Assembly: GCF_001424705.1 (NCBI RefSeq)
Contig: NZ_LMRA01000044.1
Location: 108,123 to 172,122 of the forward strand
DNA: 64,000 nt
Direction: 5' to 3'
Source: Methylobacterium sp. Leaf465
GTDB lineage: Bacteria; Pseudomonadota; Alphaproteobacteria; Rhizobiales; Beijerinckiaceae
A program made the position numbers and the translations under genes. The notes under the pieces are model-generated. The model was given only the letters and a program-made list of their open reading frames with translations, ran no database searches and had not been told where the DNA came from. This document shows positions 1 through 8,063 of the stretch, piece after piece (position 1 is the first letter of the stretch; every line of letters starts with the position of its first letter).

Positions 1-170
1 ATGTCCGGCAGGGTCAGATCCAGCAAGATGATGTCGTAGTCGTAGAGCTTGCCGAGATCGATCCCCTCCTCACCCAAATCCGTGGTGTAGGTGTTGAAGC
101 TCTCGGACTTGAGCATCAACTCGATGCTCTGCGCGACAGAGGCGTCGTCCTCAATCAGCAGCACACGCAT
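1..170 (-). CDS. ctrA: Response regulator CtrA, N-terminal part (truncated by window edge)
   Basis: The reading frame starts at an ATG on the minus strand (MRVLLIEDDASVAQSIELML) and runs off the left edge after 56 codons. This is the first half of a CheY-like receiver. The acidic pocket (EDD at residues 7-9) is present, and the phospho-acceptor aspartate is in ILLDLTLPD. The wording, with SESFNTYTTDLGEEGIDLGK and LYDYDIILLDL, is close to what I remember of CtrA, the OmpR-type cell-cycle master regulator of Alphaproteobacteria. The DNA-binding half lies outside the window, so the identity rests on the receiver alone. Confidence 0.85.
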   Translation of the reverse strand, partial: MRVLLIEDDASVAQSIELMLKSESFNTYTTDLGEEGIDLGKLYDYDIILLDLTLPD

Positions 171-615
171 GGGCCAGGATTGAACGCGCATCGGCAACAA
201 ACCGTTAAGGTTGCACCGCCGCTCCACAAAACACCGGCCTTGAAGCCCCGATCATCCGGATGGTGGTTCATGACGCAGCCCCGCCGCCCGATCTGTTCAC
301 GGGCTGGCGGGGAGGATCGTCCATCTCACGGGCGAGCCGGTACGCAACGTGGCTCGCCGTCAGGATGCCGGCCTTCGGTTACCCGAAGGCTCACGGCCAA
401 TCCTCGTCCCGCGTGTCGATGTGGGACCGCCACATCGGGGATGCGCGTCCGTCCCGCGCTGCGGGTGCCGTGGCGGCCGAACCCTGCGCCGTTCCCTGAG
501 CATAGAACGTCGCAGAGCGTCTGATTCCGCCGTCGCCGGCCCGTCTCGGCTGTCGCCGACCGTCGTGAAGCGACCGGCGACCGCGCTGGCGGGCCGCCTT
601 GCAGGCGATTCAGGG
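171..615. other. Intergenic region between ctrA and mucR-like gene
   Basis: About 445 bases upstream of ctrA. It presumably carries the ctrA promoter(s). Every reading frame here has the arginine/proline-rich composition typical of shadow frames in GC-rich DNA. I see no gene, RNA or clear hairpin. Confidence 0.4.
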
Positions 616-1083
616 CTACGCGGCCTTGCCACGCCCCTTGGCCGTTGGCTGTGGCGCCTCGCTGCGATCGCCGACCCGGCCGAGGCCGATCGACTTTGCC
701 AGGGCCGAACGCTGGGCGGCATAGTCCGGCGCGACCATCGGGTAGTCCGCCGGCAGGCCGTAGCGCTGACGGTAGCTGTGCGGATCGAGGCCATGGCCGG
801 TCAGGTGACGCTTGAGCGTCTTGTACGTCTTGCCGTCGAGGAAGCTGACGATACCGGCCGGCGTCACCGACTTGCGGATCTGTGCGGGCGTCGCCTTCTC
901 GGGGGCCTCCTCCGGAACGGGCTCGGCCACCCCGGTGGTGAGCCGCGCGAGCGCCGCATGGACACTCCGAATCAGCCCCGCCAGCTCGGATGTCGGAAGC
1001 GAATTGTTCGCGACATAGGCGGAGACGATGTCACCGGCGAGGTCGACAAGATCGGAGTTCTGGTTGTCTGCGCTGTCCGTCAT
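616..1083 (-). CDS. MucR/Ros-family transcriptional regulator without zinc-finger cysteines
   Basis: 155 aa protein with the MucR/Ros layout: an acidic N-terminal half (residues 1-60), then the DNA-binding core from KSVTPAGIV to LAKSIGLG (71-137) and a basic tail ending KGRGKAA. Ros-type zinc fingers use Cys-x2-Cys(or Asp)...His...His. Here the first ligand position is Ser80 (IVSFLDGK) and the second is Asp83, while His93 and His97 in LKRHLTGH remain. The fold is probably kept without the standard zinc site, as described for some Mesorhizobium Ros homologues. MucR proteins bind AT-rich DNA and act as global repressors. The relatively AT-rich stretch just upstream could be an autoregulatory site (inference). 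Confidence 0.85.
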   Translation of the reverse strand: MTDSADNQNSDLVDLAGDIVSAYVANNSLPTSELAGLIRSVHAALARLTTGVAEPVPEEAPEKATPAQIRKSVTPAGIVSFLDGKTYKTLKRHLTGHGLDPHSYRQRYGLPADYPMVAPDYAAQRSALAKSIGLGRVGDRSEAPQPTAKGRGKAA

Positions 1084-1301
1084 GCTACCATCTGGTTGTA
1101 ATAAGCTCAGATAAAGGCATGATAGATCTAGGACTGATATTCAAGAGGGATGTGGTCTGCTTGCCCCGTTCGTACACACGCTATGACCTATAGCCTTTCC
1201 GAACGCGCTCAAGCTGTGCCATTAGGATCGAGGTACGAAAGGCCTTGGATCAAATATCCGAGACGCGATTCTGCGATGGTCGCGATCGGCCGATCCTTGA
1301 A

Positions 1302-1330
1302 ACAAAAACGGCGGGGCTTTCGCCTCGCCG
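1302..1330 (-). terminator. Rho-independent terminator of the small secreted-protein gene
   Basis: On the minus strand a 9-bp stem (CGGCGAGGC / GCCCCGCCG, one A-C mismatch) closes a GAAA loop and is followed by TTTTTG. It lies about 26 bases after the stop codon of the gene ending at 1356, which is where its terminator should be. Confidence 0.8.
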
Positions 1331-1355
1331 CTGGTCGCATCACAGAGGTGGAGGC

Positions 1356-1625
1356 TCAGCGAGCCGCGCCGCCCGAGGTCTGACCGTACTGCTGGACGGG
1401 GAAGCTCGGCTGGTTGGCGTTGCCCTCCTGGGCCGAGTCGTGGCCACGCACGGTGCGGATCGATCCGGTCGTGATCGCGTCGTAGCTGCGGCCCTCGAGT
1501 CCACCGGGCGCCGTCACGGTGGGGATGCCGGCGGGAGCGGTGTAACTCTGGGCCAGGGCGGGCGAAGCCATCGCGCCGACGCTCAGGACGACAGCAGCAA
1601 CGGCAGAAGCAAGACGCATGTTCAT
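1356..1625 (-). CDS. Small secreted protein with EGNANQ/QQYGQTSGG tail (paralogue A)
   Basis: About 89 aa. The N-terminus is a good Sec signal peptide: MNMR, a hydrophobic stretch LASAVAAVVLSVGAMA, then SPALAQ with cleavage after ALA or LAQ. The mature part is about 60 aa, Gly/Thr/Gln-rich and without cysteines. It contains DAITTGSIRTV and ends EGNANQPSFPVQQYGQTSGG. The same tail occurs in the small gene ending at 8064, so the two are paralogues. I know of no function. The chosen ATG (MNM) is one of two close candidates, the other being 6 bases downstream. A terminator follows the gene. Confidence 0.7.
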   Translation of the reverse strand: MNMRLASAVAAVVLSVGAMASPALAQSYTAPAGIPTVTAPGGLEGRSYDAITTGSIRTVRGHDSAQEGNANQPSFPVQQYGQTSGGAAR

Positions 1626-1778
1626 GGCACAATCCACTTGGGTTTGCGCGGTCTCCGTCAAATGGCGGCGGGCCGTGACTTGTTCGGTGACCTTGATTTA
1701 GGCCTGCCTCGTCTGGAATGTCGTGCCGTTTGGCACTCAGGTATCGGACCCACCCTTCGGCCTCGGGAGTACGCCGTC

Positions 1779-2120
1779 ATGATCCGCCCACGAACGACCG
1801 TGCCGTCCTCCGCCGCACCGCACAGTCCGGCGGCGCCGCCTGCGCCCCCATGGCAGGAGGCCATCGTACCGATCGTGAAGGCCTTGCTGGATCTCGTCGC
1901 AGCGGTCGAGAGCGGCCCGACGGCCGGACCCGCGGTGAAGGCCTTCCAGGCCGCGATCCGGCGGAAGGGCGAGGACGCCTCGGCAGCCGGCGGCCCCGAA
2001 GCCATGGAGGCCGCGCTGCGCTGCGTCGCCGATGCCGCTCGGGACCGTGCCGCGCGACGCGAGCACATCATCGACGAGGCCTGGGCGGGCTTGACCGGCT
2101 GGCGGCCCGACGGTCGCTAG
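1779..2120 (+). CDS. Hypothetical small protein
   Basis: 113 aa frame starting at ATG (MIRPRTTVPSS) with a GGGAG ribosome site nine bases upstream. A Pro/Ala-rich N-terminal 30 residues is followed by a probably helical part (IVPIVKALLDLVAAVES, CVADAARDRAARREHIIDEA). I recognise no family. The composition after residue 30 looks protein-like (amphipathic helices, few arginine runs), which separates it from the overlapping shadow frames. Confidence 0.5.
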   Translation: MIRPRTTVPSSAAPHSPAAPPAPPWQEAIVPIVKALLDLVAAVESGPTAGPAVKAFQAAIRRKGEDASAAGGPEAMEAALRCVADAARDRAARREHIIDEAWAGLTGWRPDGR

Positions 2121-2320
2121 CGCGGAGGCCCGCAGTCGCCGTCGGAGAATCGCCACGGGCGGTCGTCCGGGTCGCCTCCACGGCGGCCATAGCCTGCTCC
2201 GTCGCCGTACGGCCGTCCCTCGTCGAACCGGCGAGGTCCGCATGCCGGGACGCTCGGCGCCGACTCCCTCGTGGGCCGGACAGGCCACCGGCACCGGCCG
2301 GCGTCATCCGGCGTGAACCG

Positions 2321-2563
2321 TCAGAACGACTGAAGCCCGGCGGAGGGGTCGCGGGTTCTCTCGATCGCGGCCTGGATGAGATCCCGAAGCAGGTCGGGCG
2401 CGAGCTCCGGATCGTCCTGCGGGATGTCGGCCGCTTCCGAGGCCGACGTCAGACGCTTCAGGACGAGCCCGACGCGTTCTTCGACATGCCCGTTGAAGAA
2501 GGGATCGCTCCGGACGTGCTCGCTGATCCAGTCGCGAACGAAATTCGATGGGTTCTCAGCCAT
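2321..2563 (-). CDS. Small DUF768-like protein
   Basis: 80 aa starting MAENPSNFVRDWISEHV. The opening NFVRDWISEHV and the acidic helical rest (DPELAPDLLRDLIQAAIE) resemble the DUF768 family, a set of short proteins of unknown role abundant in rhizobia and Methylobacterium. Upstream AAGG could serve as ribosome site. The frame extends further upstream, but that extension is proline-rich and unlikely to be translated. The family call comes from memory of its N-terminal motif. Confidence 0.6.
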   Translation of the reverse strand: MAENPSNFVRDWISEHVRSDPFFNGHVEERVGLVLKRLTSASEAADIPQDDPELAPDLLRDLIQAAIERTRDPSAGLQSF

Positions 2564-2638
2564 GATATGCCTTTGCTGGGCCGAGGGCGGCCCATGAGAG
2601 ATCGAGGCCGGGCTCGGCGGAGCGTGCACGACCTCCGC

Positions 2639-3541
2639 TCAGACCGTCGACATTGCGTGGGATTGGAAGAACCGGAGCATCTCACGGCTGGCATCCGGGC
2701 CGGCCGGGTCCGTGTAGGAGCCCGCAGGGTTGCCACCCGCCCAGGCGTGACCGCCTCCGTGGAGGACCCATTGTTCCGAGGTCCAGGGGCCGTCGGGCGC
2801 CGTCAGGATCGTCCGTGTGTAGGCCATGCCGCCCTCCGATCGCCCCGTGATGGTGCTGGTCTTGAACGGGACGTCCGGCCGAGCCTGCGCCATGGCCTGA
2901 TCGCCGTTGACGGGCGACACGGTCCTGTCGTTGTCCCCATGGAAGACGATGGTCGGCACTTCATGCGCGAGACGGTGCAGCGCAGGCAGGGCTCCCCGGC
3001 GCATCGTCGAGAATGCGGTCGCCATCGACCCCGCCGATCCGCCTGCCAGACCGGAATGAATACCGACCGCCGCGTAAAGGTCCGGATAGGCGAGAGCCAT
3101 CACGGCCGCCGCGGCGCCTCCCGAAGAGAGACCCGCGACGTAGACCCGTCCGGGGTCGACGCTGAATTCGCTCATGACCTGATGGGTAAGTCCCGCCAGA
3201 ATGGAGGGCTCACCCCGGTCGCGCTGCTGGTCGCCGTCCCTGAACCAGTTCCAGCTCTTGGCCATGTTGGCGGATCTGGGCTGATCCGGATAGGCGACGA
3301 GGAAGCCGTGTTCCTCGGCGAGATGATCCATCCGTGTTCCGATGGCGAAGTCGCGCGACGTCTGCGAGCAGCCATGCAGCATCACCACGAGGGGAAGGGC
3401 CGCTTCGCCATAGCTCGATGGCACGAACAGGTCATAGGCCCGGCTGCCGGCCTCGTTGCCGAACCGCCGCTGCAGCGCCTGCGGCCAGTCGATGGCCCGC
3501 TCACGGGTCATCGTTGGGGCCGTGCCGAGATATCCGGTCAT
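2639..3541 (-). CDS. PHB-depolymerase-family esterase
   Basis: 300 aa alpha/beta hydrolase of the short-chain poly(3-hydroxyalkanoate) depolymerase/feruloyl esterase type (esterase PHB family). The strand-turn-strand PLVVMLHGCSQTSRDF (50-65) supplies the oxyanion hole. Ser139 in GLSSGG is the nucleophile, Asp203 or Asp205 in HGDNDRTV the acid, and His265 in GGGHAWAGG the base. YPDQ (84-87) and SWNWF also match the family. I see no signal peptide, so it may be cytosolic or use another export route. It probably cleaves ester bonds of PHA oligomers or plant/polymer esters. Substrate cannot be read from the sequence. Confidence 0.88.
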   Translation of the reverse strand: MTGYLGTAPTMTRERAIDWPQALQRRFGNEAGSRAYDLFVPSSYGEAALPLVVMLHGCSQTSRDFAIGTRMDHLAEEHGFLVAYPDQPRSANMAKSWNWFRDGDQQRDRGEPSILAGLTHQVMSEFSVDPGRVYVAGLSSGGAAAAVMALAYPDLYAAVGIHSGLAGGSAGSMATAFSTMRRGALPALHRLAHEVPTIVFHGDNDRTVSPVNGDQAMAQARPDVPFKTSTITGRSEGGMAYTRTILTAPDGPWTSEQWVLHGGGHAWAGGNPAGSYTDPAGPDASREMLRFFQSHAMSTV

Positions 3542-3587
3542 GAGAATGCTTTCGCCGGCCAGGCCGCGTGAGGTGGTTCCGGGTCGA

Positions 3588-3938
3588 CTACGGCAGGGCG
3601 CCGATCATGCCCTTGGCCTCGCTCATGGTGTTCTCGCAGGCGCGTTGCTGGCCCTGGCGATCCTCGCCGGATGCGCGCGCGATCAGGATGCGGGCTTCAG
3701 CGATGTGAGAGGCTGTCGAGAGGGTCTCGGGATCGGTCGGTGCATCGAGACGAACGGCACTGATGCCGCGCGGCGAACCCGTGCGAAGGGTGTGACCTTC
3801 CTGGAGGCCCGTGATCTGGATGGCTCCGGCACTGTCGAGCCGACGCTCGATCGTGCCGATCTGCTCCCCGCATGAAGAAGCGAGCGCCGGAAGCGGTGCG
3901 AGGGCAACGAAGGAAGCGAGGAGGGCGATCACGCGCAT
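3588..3938 (-). CDS. Hypothetical periplasmic protein
   Basis: 116 aa starting MRVIALLASFVALAPLPALA, a clear Sec signal peptide cleaved near ALA-SS. The mature part begins SSCGEQIGTIERRLDSAGA and has two cysteines (SSCGEQ and RACENT), which could form a disulphide. The middle (HIAEARILIARASGEDRQGQ) and the end (SEAKGMIGALP) are helical. The pattern suggests a small periplasmic helical protein. I do not recognise a named family. Confidence 0.65.
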   Translation of the reverse strand: MRVIALLASFVALAPLPALASSCGEQIGTIERRLDSAGAIQITGLQEGHTLRTGSPRGISAVRLDAPTDPETLSTASHIAEARILIARASGEDRQGQQRACENTMSEAKGMIGALP

Positions 3939-4301
3939 CGGGAGGACCTTTCGGGGTCGGCGCAGCATCGTGGGCGTCGCTCGGCGAGCGAACCGTCGAT
4001 GCCGTCCCTCACCCGTCGATGCGAGGGTAGCGCCCCATCAACGAGCCACAACAACGTATGTTGCGGCGCAACAGGAAACGCAGGTCAGATGCGCGTTTGC
4101 CCGTGTGACGTCGAGGGAACGGCCGGAATCCACCCTGAGCAGGTCCCGGCCCCCTGCCTGGCAACGAAAGACCTTTTTCGATCTTCGGCATGACGCGCAC
4201 GGGACTGGCCGACGACGCGCCGTCTCCCGATCGATGTCGCGCCCTCCGAAGGGCCATCTCGCCCGTCGGTTCTGCGGCTCCTCCGGACCCGGAGGACCAA
4301 A
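3939..4301. other. Intergenic region upstream of the periplasmic-protein gene
   Basis: About 360 bases with no convincing reading frame. The notable element is a cluster of CAAC/GTTG half-sites around 4052-4072, listed separately. Confidence 0.4.
4052..4072. promoter_or_regulatory. Alternating CAAC/GTTGC half-sites, possible operator
   Basis: CAAC-GTAT-GTTG (4052-4063) overlaps the perfect inverted repeat GTTGC-GGC-GCAAC (4060-4072). The set lies about 115 bases upstream of the secreted-protein gene starting at 3938. The alternating dyads could bind a dimeric regulator cooperatively, but nothing identifies which one. Confidence 0.3.
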
Positions 4302-4487
4302 TCAGCCTTCCCTCTCGGCTTTCTCCTTGGCCAGCCGCAACGCCTTGAGGCGTACCGTTTTGTCCTCGGTGGCCTGCTGGGTCGCGTCGTAGTCAGCGCG
4401 GGCCTCGCCCCCGGCGCGCGCCTTTTCCAGGTGCTTTGCAACCTTCGTTTCGCGACGATCCCGGGCGCCGCTGTCGTCGCTCGTCAT
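4302..4487 (-). CDS. Small charged hypothetical protein
   Basis: 61 aa, extremely charged and predicted all-helical: MTSDDSGARDRRETKVAKHL, then EKARAGGEARADYDATQQ and ending LRLAKEKAEREG. Similar short charged proteins ending ALRLAKE occur in Methylobacterium and relatives as uncharacterised genes (from memory). A GGAAGG ribosome-site-like sequence lies upstream of the ATG at a somewhat long spacing. It could be a nucleic-acid or membrane-surface binder, but nothing shows this. Confidence 0.55.
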   Translation of the reverse strand: MTSDDSGARDRRETKVAKHLEKARAGGEARADYDATQQATEDKTVRLKALRLAKEKAEREG

Positions 4488-5050
4488 GATGCTCTGCCTT
4501 CCAGCTGGTTCTCGATCGGGACGGGGCTACCGGTGACTGAACCCCGCCGGGCACGCGACCCGGCATGCCTGGCTGCGCTTGCCCTTCGGGACGAGGCGTT
4601 CGCCGGCATCAGGGCAGATCACCGCCGCAAGATAGACCCTGAAACCACGACGGCCCCCCAGTCGCCGAACTGGAGGGCCGTGAAAATCGCGTGGCTGTGA
4701 GGCAAGGTCACGGCCTTCGACAAGGCATACCGCGCCCTCGGGTGTCAAGGGAGAACACCGAGCCTCCCGTCGGGACATCGCGCCTGGACCCGATGGCGGC
4801 CCGCGAGGGACCGAGGCGGCCGCGCGAACGCTCGCGCAGCTGGAAGAGGCGTCGCGTCAGGTCCGGCAGAGGCACGGGGTCACGCCCCTTGAGCGTCCCC
4901 GAGGCCCGGATCCTGGCCGAAACGCCCCCACGGGCCTGAAGCGGGCACATCCGGCCGGGCGATGAAGCAAACGAGATCCGCCCGGATCATTCGGGAGATT
5001 CGGAGGTTGGCTGAGTGAGACCCTTTTCAAAATCTGCGGAGAAACCCCCG
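4488..5050. other. Intergenic region before the dehydrogenase gene
   Basis: About 560 bases. All frames are arginine/proline-rich and without ribosome sites. I see no gene, no recognisable riboswitch and no strong hairpin. It should contain promoters for the divergent genes on either side. Confidence 0.35.
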
Positions 5051-6229
5051 ATGAAAGCCCTCACATGGCAGAGCAGGGGTAAAATCTCCTGCGAGACCGT
5101 CCCCGATCCCAAGATCGAGCATGGCCGCGACGTCATCATCAAGGTGACCGCTTGCGCGATCTGCGGCTCCGACCTCCACCTCATGGGCGGCTTCATGCCC
5201 ACGATGGAGTGTGGCGACGTCCTCGGCCACGAGACCATGGGCGAGGTCATCGAGGTCGGACGCGACAACCAGAAGCTCAAGGTCGGCGACCGCATCGTGG
5301 TGCCCTTCACCATCTGCTGCGGCGAGTGTCGGCAGTGCAAATGGGGCAACTGGAGCTGCTGCGAGCGCACCAACCCGAACGGCAAGCTGCAGGCGGAAAC
5401 CTACGGCTATCCGCTCGCCGGCCTGTTCGGGTTCTCGCACATCACGGGGGGCTTCGCCGGTGGGCAGGCCGAGTACCTGCGGGTGCCCTACGCCGATGTC
5501 GGCCCCATCGTGGTGCCGGAGGGGCTCACCGACGAGCAGGTGCTGTTCCTCAGCGACATCTTCCCGACGGCCTACCAGGCCGCCGAGCACTGCGACATCG
5601 GCCCGGAAGACACGGTGGCGATCTGGGGCTGCGGTCCGGTCGGCGTGCTCGCGGTCAAGTGCTGCCTGATGCTGGGCGCCAAGCGCGTCATTGCCATCGA
5701 CAGCGTCCCCGAGCGCCTGGCTCTCGCGCGGCAGGCGGGTGCCGAGACCATCGATCTGGCCACCGAGAACATCCAGGACACGCTCATGGAGATGACCCAC
5801 GGCCTGGGTCCCGACTCGGTCATCGAGGCGGTCGGCATGGAGTCCCACGGCGCCGACACGACGCTGCAGAAGGTCTCCTCCGCCATCATGGAGCACACCG
5901 TCAGCCTGGAGCGCCCCTTCGCGCTGAACCAGGCGATCCTGGCCTGCCGTCCCGGCGGCAACGTCTCGATGCCGGGCGTCTTCGCCGGTCCGGTCGGTCC
6001 CGTCGCCCTGGGCGTCCTGATGAACAAGGGGCTGACCCTGAAGACAGGCCAGACTCACATGGTGCGCTACATGAAACCGCTGATGGAGCGCATCCAGAAC
6101 GGTGACATCGATCCGTCCTTCATCATCAGCCATCGCTCCAGCAACCTGGAGGACGGCCCGGCCCTGTACGAGATGTTCCGGGACAAGAAGGACAACTGCA
6201 CCAAGGTCGTGTTCAAGCCGCACGGTTGA
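5051..6229 (+). CDS. Zinc-dependent alcohol dehydrogenase, formaldehyde-dehydrogenase-like
   Basis: 392 aa, starting MKALTWQSRGKISCE with GGAG ten bases upstream. It is a medium-chain dehydrogenase of the FdhA-like branch. Catalytic zinc ligands are Cys38 (AICGSDLH) and His60-Glu61 (LGHETMG). The structural zinc lobe is Cys90-x2-Cys93-x2-Cys96-x7-Cys104. The NAD-binding loop is WGCGPVGVLAV. Members oxidise alcohols or hydroxymethyl adducts of formaldehyde using NAD. Whether this one uses glutathione, another thiol or none cannot be told, and it is not a typical GSH-dependent class III enzyme in wording. The cupin gene 78 bases downstream is probably co-transcribed. In a methylotroph a role in aldehyde detoxification is plausible. 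Confidence 0.9.
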   Translation: MKALTWQSRGKISCETVPDPKIEHGRDVIIKVTACAICGSDLHLMGGFMPTMECGDVLGHETMGEVIEVGRDNQKLKVGDRIVVPFTICCGECRQCKWGNWSCCERTNPNGKLQAETYGYPLAGLFGFSHITGGFAGGQAEYLRVPYADVGPIVVPEGLTDEQVLFLSDIFPTAYQAAEHCDIGPEDTVAIWGCGPVGVLAVKCCLMLGAKRVIAIDSVPERLALARQAGAETIDLATENIQDTLMEMTHGLGPDSVIEAVGMESHGADTTLQKVSSAIMEHTVSLERPFALNQAILACRPGGNVSMPGVFAGPVGPVALGVLMNKGLTLKTGQTHMVRYMKPLMERIQNGDIDPSFIISHRSSNLEDGPALYEMFRDKKDNCTKVVFKPHG

Positions 6230-6307
6230 GCAGCCATCGACGGGGCCGGAGCGCCGACGCCATGCGTGCCGGTCCCGAACCAATAAGAACAAGCGGAAGG
6301 AAACCGA

Positions 6308-6778
6308 ATGCCGAACTCCACCTTCGATGAGCGCAACATCACGTGGCGGACGTTGGATTGGCTCCCGCACATCGCGTTTTTCGTCTACAAAGTCGACGAG
6401 GAGAACCGCATCGTCGACGTCGTGTTCAAGTTCGCGGCGAACCAGCGGGTGATGCTCCATCGGCACAAGTGCCCCTACGTCACCCTCGTGATGCAGGGCG
6501 AGCTTCGGTTCTACGGTGAGACTGGCGAGCCGAAAGAAGTTCGCCCCACCGGCAGCTTCGTCTCCGGCGCAGCGAACGGCGAACCGCACATGGAAGGCGG
6601 CGGCGATCAGGACGCCATCGTGTTTTTCAGCAACCGCAACATCGAGGACGCGCTCTACGAGTTCCTCGATGAGAGCGGAAACCCGGTCCAGGTCCTTGGT
6701 ATCGCGGACTTCAAGGCTCAGCTCGAAGACCAGATTGCGACGGGAACGTTTGCGAAGGTCGCGGCCCGAGCGGCGTAG
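6308..6778 (+). CDS. Cupin-fold protein
   Basis: 156 aa. The two cupin motifs are visible. The first is around MLHRHKCPYVTLVMQGELRF (residues about 49-68, with metal-ligand histidines at the HRH). The second is SFVSGAANGEPHMEGGG, with a further His. The fold resembles the 2,4'-dihydroxyacetophenone-dioxygenase-like cupins, but no substrate residues are diagnostic. The ribosome site GGAAGG lies seven bases before the ATG. Following the dehydrogenase in the same direction, it may be a metal-dependent oxygenase/isomerase or a small-molecule sensor in the same pathway. Confidence 0.75.
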   Translation: MPNSTFDERNITWRTLDWLPHIAFFVYKVDEENRIVDVVFKFAANQRVMLHRHKCPYVTLVMQGELRFYGETGEPKEVRPTGSFVSGAANGEPHMEGGGDQDAIVFFSNRNIEDALYEFLDESGNPVQVLGIADFKAQLEDQIATGTFAKVAARAA

Positions 6779-7265
6779 ACGTCTCCCCCGTGAAGGGTCC
6801 GGCGCTGCGGTCGAGGGGCCAGCGGACAGGCTGCCCATATGGATGGCGTGGCCTGTCCTGCAGCGGGCCGAGAAATCATGCGGGCGAGCGGCTGGCCCGA
6901 GGTGTCGGCCTTGCGCGCCTTGGTGCCAACCAGGGTGCGCCTGGTGTTTGGCCGAGCGGGGCTATCGGCTGAGAACGTCGAAGCGTGGGGCCGCGGCGTT
7001 CGCGAGGCGGATCCACCGCATCCCCATCGGAGGGGCCGATCCGGGAATCTCGTAGCGCCTGCGCGCTCGGAAGGCCGGTGCGGTGACGGGCCTGTTCAGC
7101 GATGCGGCCGACCTGCTTCGGGCCGCAGGCGATGCGGCGGTGGATTCCGGCGGAGGGACCGACACGCCGCGGAGGCCTTCGCTGTGCGGATGGCACATTC
7201 CGACGGTCGGCAACGGACGGGGCAGACCTTTATGGACAAGGCCTTTATCGACCAGGCCATCATCG
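6779..7265. other. Region without a supported gene
   Basis: About 490 bases. Several open frames exist on both strands, but all show the composition of shadow frames and none has a ribosome site or recognisable motif. It could be decayed sequence. Confidence 0.35.
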
Positions 7266-7541
7266 TCATGGCATGGGCGGGGCTGCCGCAATGGAGCCGG
7301 TGACCGCAGGCCGCCAGACACCTTTCACGAGGGGGATCGGCGCCGGCACGCCAGGAAGACACGCGCGCCGGATGCGAAGCTCGAACAGCTTCGCGGTCAG
7401 CTCGAAGAATTCCTTCTCTTCCTGCACCACATCGCAGGAAACCTCGATCGCATCCAAGATATCGCGGATAAGCTGGGAAATTTCTCCTTCACTTTTTTCA
7501 ATTTGGCGATCCAAGTCCCAGGCCCGATCTGCGTTGTTCAT
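7266..7541 (-). CDS. Hypothetical small coiled-coil protein
   Basis: 91 aa, starting MNNADRAWDLDRQIEKSEGE with GGGAG six bases upstream of the ATG, a good ribosome site. Residues 5-60 are acidic and helical (SQLIRDILDAIEVSCDVVQE, EKEFFELTAKLFELRIR), with hydrophobic spacing compatible with a coiled coil. The C-terminal 30 residues are proline/alanine-rich and may be non-conserved. I recognise no family. Confidence 0.5.
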   Translation of the reverse strand: MNNADRAWDLDRQIEKSEGEISQLIRDILDAIEVSCDVVQEEKEFFELTAKLFELRIRRACLPGVPAPIPLVKGVWRPAVTGSIAAAPPMP

Positions 7542-7941
7542 GCTGATCTCCCATGCCTCGCCAATCGATCAACGTCGAGCCAAATCACCCCACTGTTCGC
7601 GTGAGCGTTTCACAGTTTTTGGACGGAAGGAACTGCAATTTTTGCAGATCAGCAAAGTGGGTGAACAGCGGCTGACACTGAAACATAGATCAATTTTGAG
7701 GCGCAGAGATGATCTGCCGTGGATAGTGCCTCAAGATGCAGCCGACGAGCACTTGCTCAACTCGGTGATGTATCGTTCGCGACATACACCTGACACGTAA
7801 GCGGCGCGGCTTTCGCCCCGCCACTGACCGTCCGAGATCCTGCAAGGGGCCGCTCGAGCCGACAGGCCAATCGTTAAAGAGGACCCGCTCCGGTCAAGAG
7901 TCGGCGCGGATCACCGAAGGCAGATCGGTGGGTTCGAGCCG
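7542..7941. other. Intergenic region with a perfect dyad
   Basis: About 400 relatively AT-rich bases upstream of the small helical-protein gene. It contains the perfect inverted repeat CTGCAA-TTT-TTGCAG at 7633-7647 and a short GC hairpin at about 7803-7818 with no T-run. No reading frame is convincing. Confidence 0.4.
7633..7647. promoter_or_regulatory. Perfect 6-3-6 inverted repeat, possible operator
   Basis: CTGCAA-TTT-TTGCAG, about 92 bases upstream of the start at 7541 (minus strand). The flanks are AT-rich. It is suited to binding a dimeric regulator, but no regulator can be assigned. Confidence 0.3.
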
Positions 7942-8040
7942 TTACAGGCCCAGGAAGGCGTTGGCCGAGCCGACGATGGTGAAGACGAGCCCACCCGCGA
8001 AGACGGCGATCATGGCGTAGGAGAAGCCTCTCAGCAGCAT
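7942..8040 (-). CDS. 32-residue single-helix membrane microprotein
   Basis: A short frame from ATG to TAA encodes MLLRGFSYAMIAVFAGGLVF and a further 12 residues ending ANAFLGL. Residues 8-30 form one hydrophobic transmembrane or signal-anchor helix preceded by an arginine. It lies 23 bases downstream of the secreted-protein gene ending at 8064 and in the same direction, so it may be its operon partner. It could also be chance, since no homologue is known to me. Confidence 0.4.
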   Translation of the reverse strand: MLLRGFSYAMIAVFAGGLVFTIVGSANAFLGL

Positions 8041-8063
8041 GCCGGTGTCCCCCCTTCCCGCGA

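Noticed and set aside
7803..7818. GC hairpin GGCGCGGC-TTTC-GCCCCGCC as a terminator
   Set aside because: It has a mismatch and no U-run, and lies over 120 bases from the nearest gene end.
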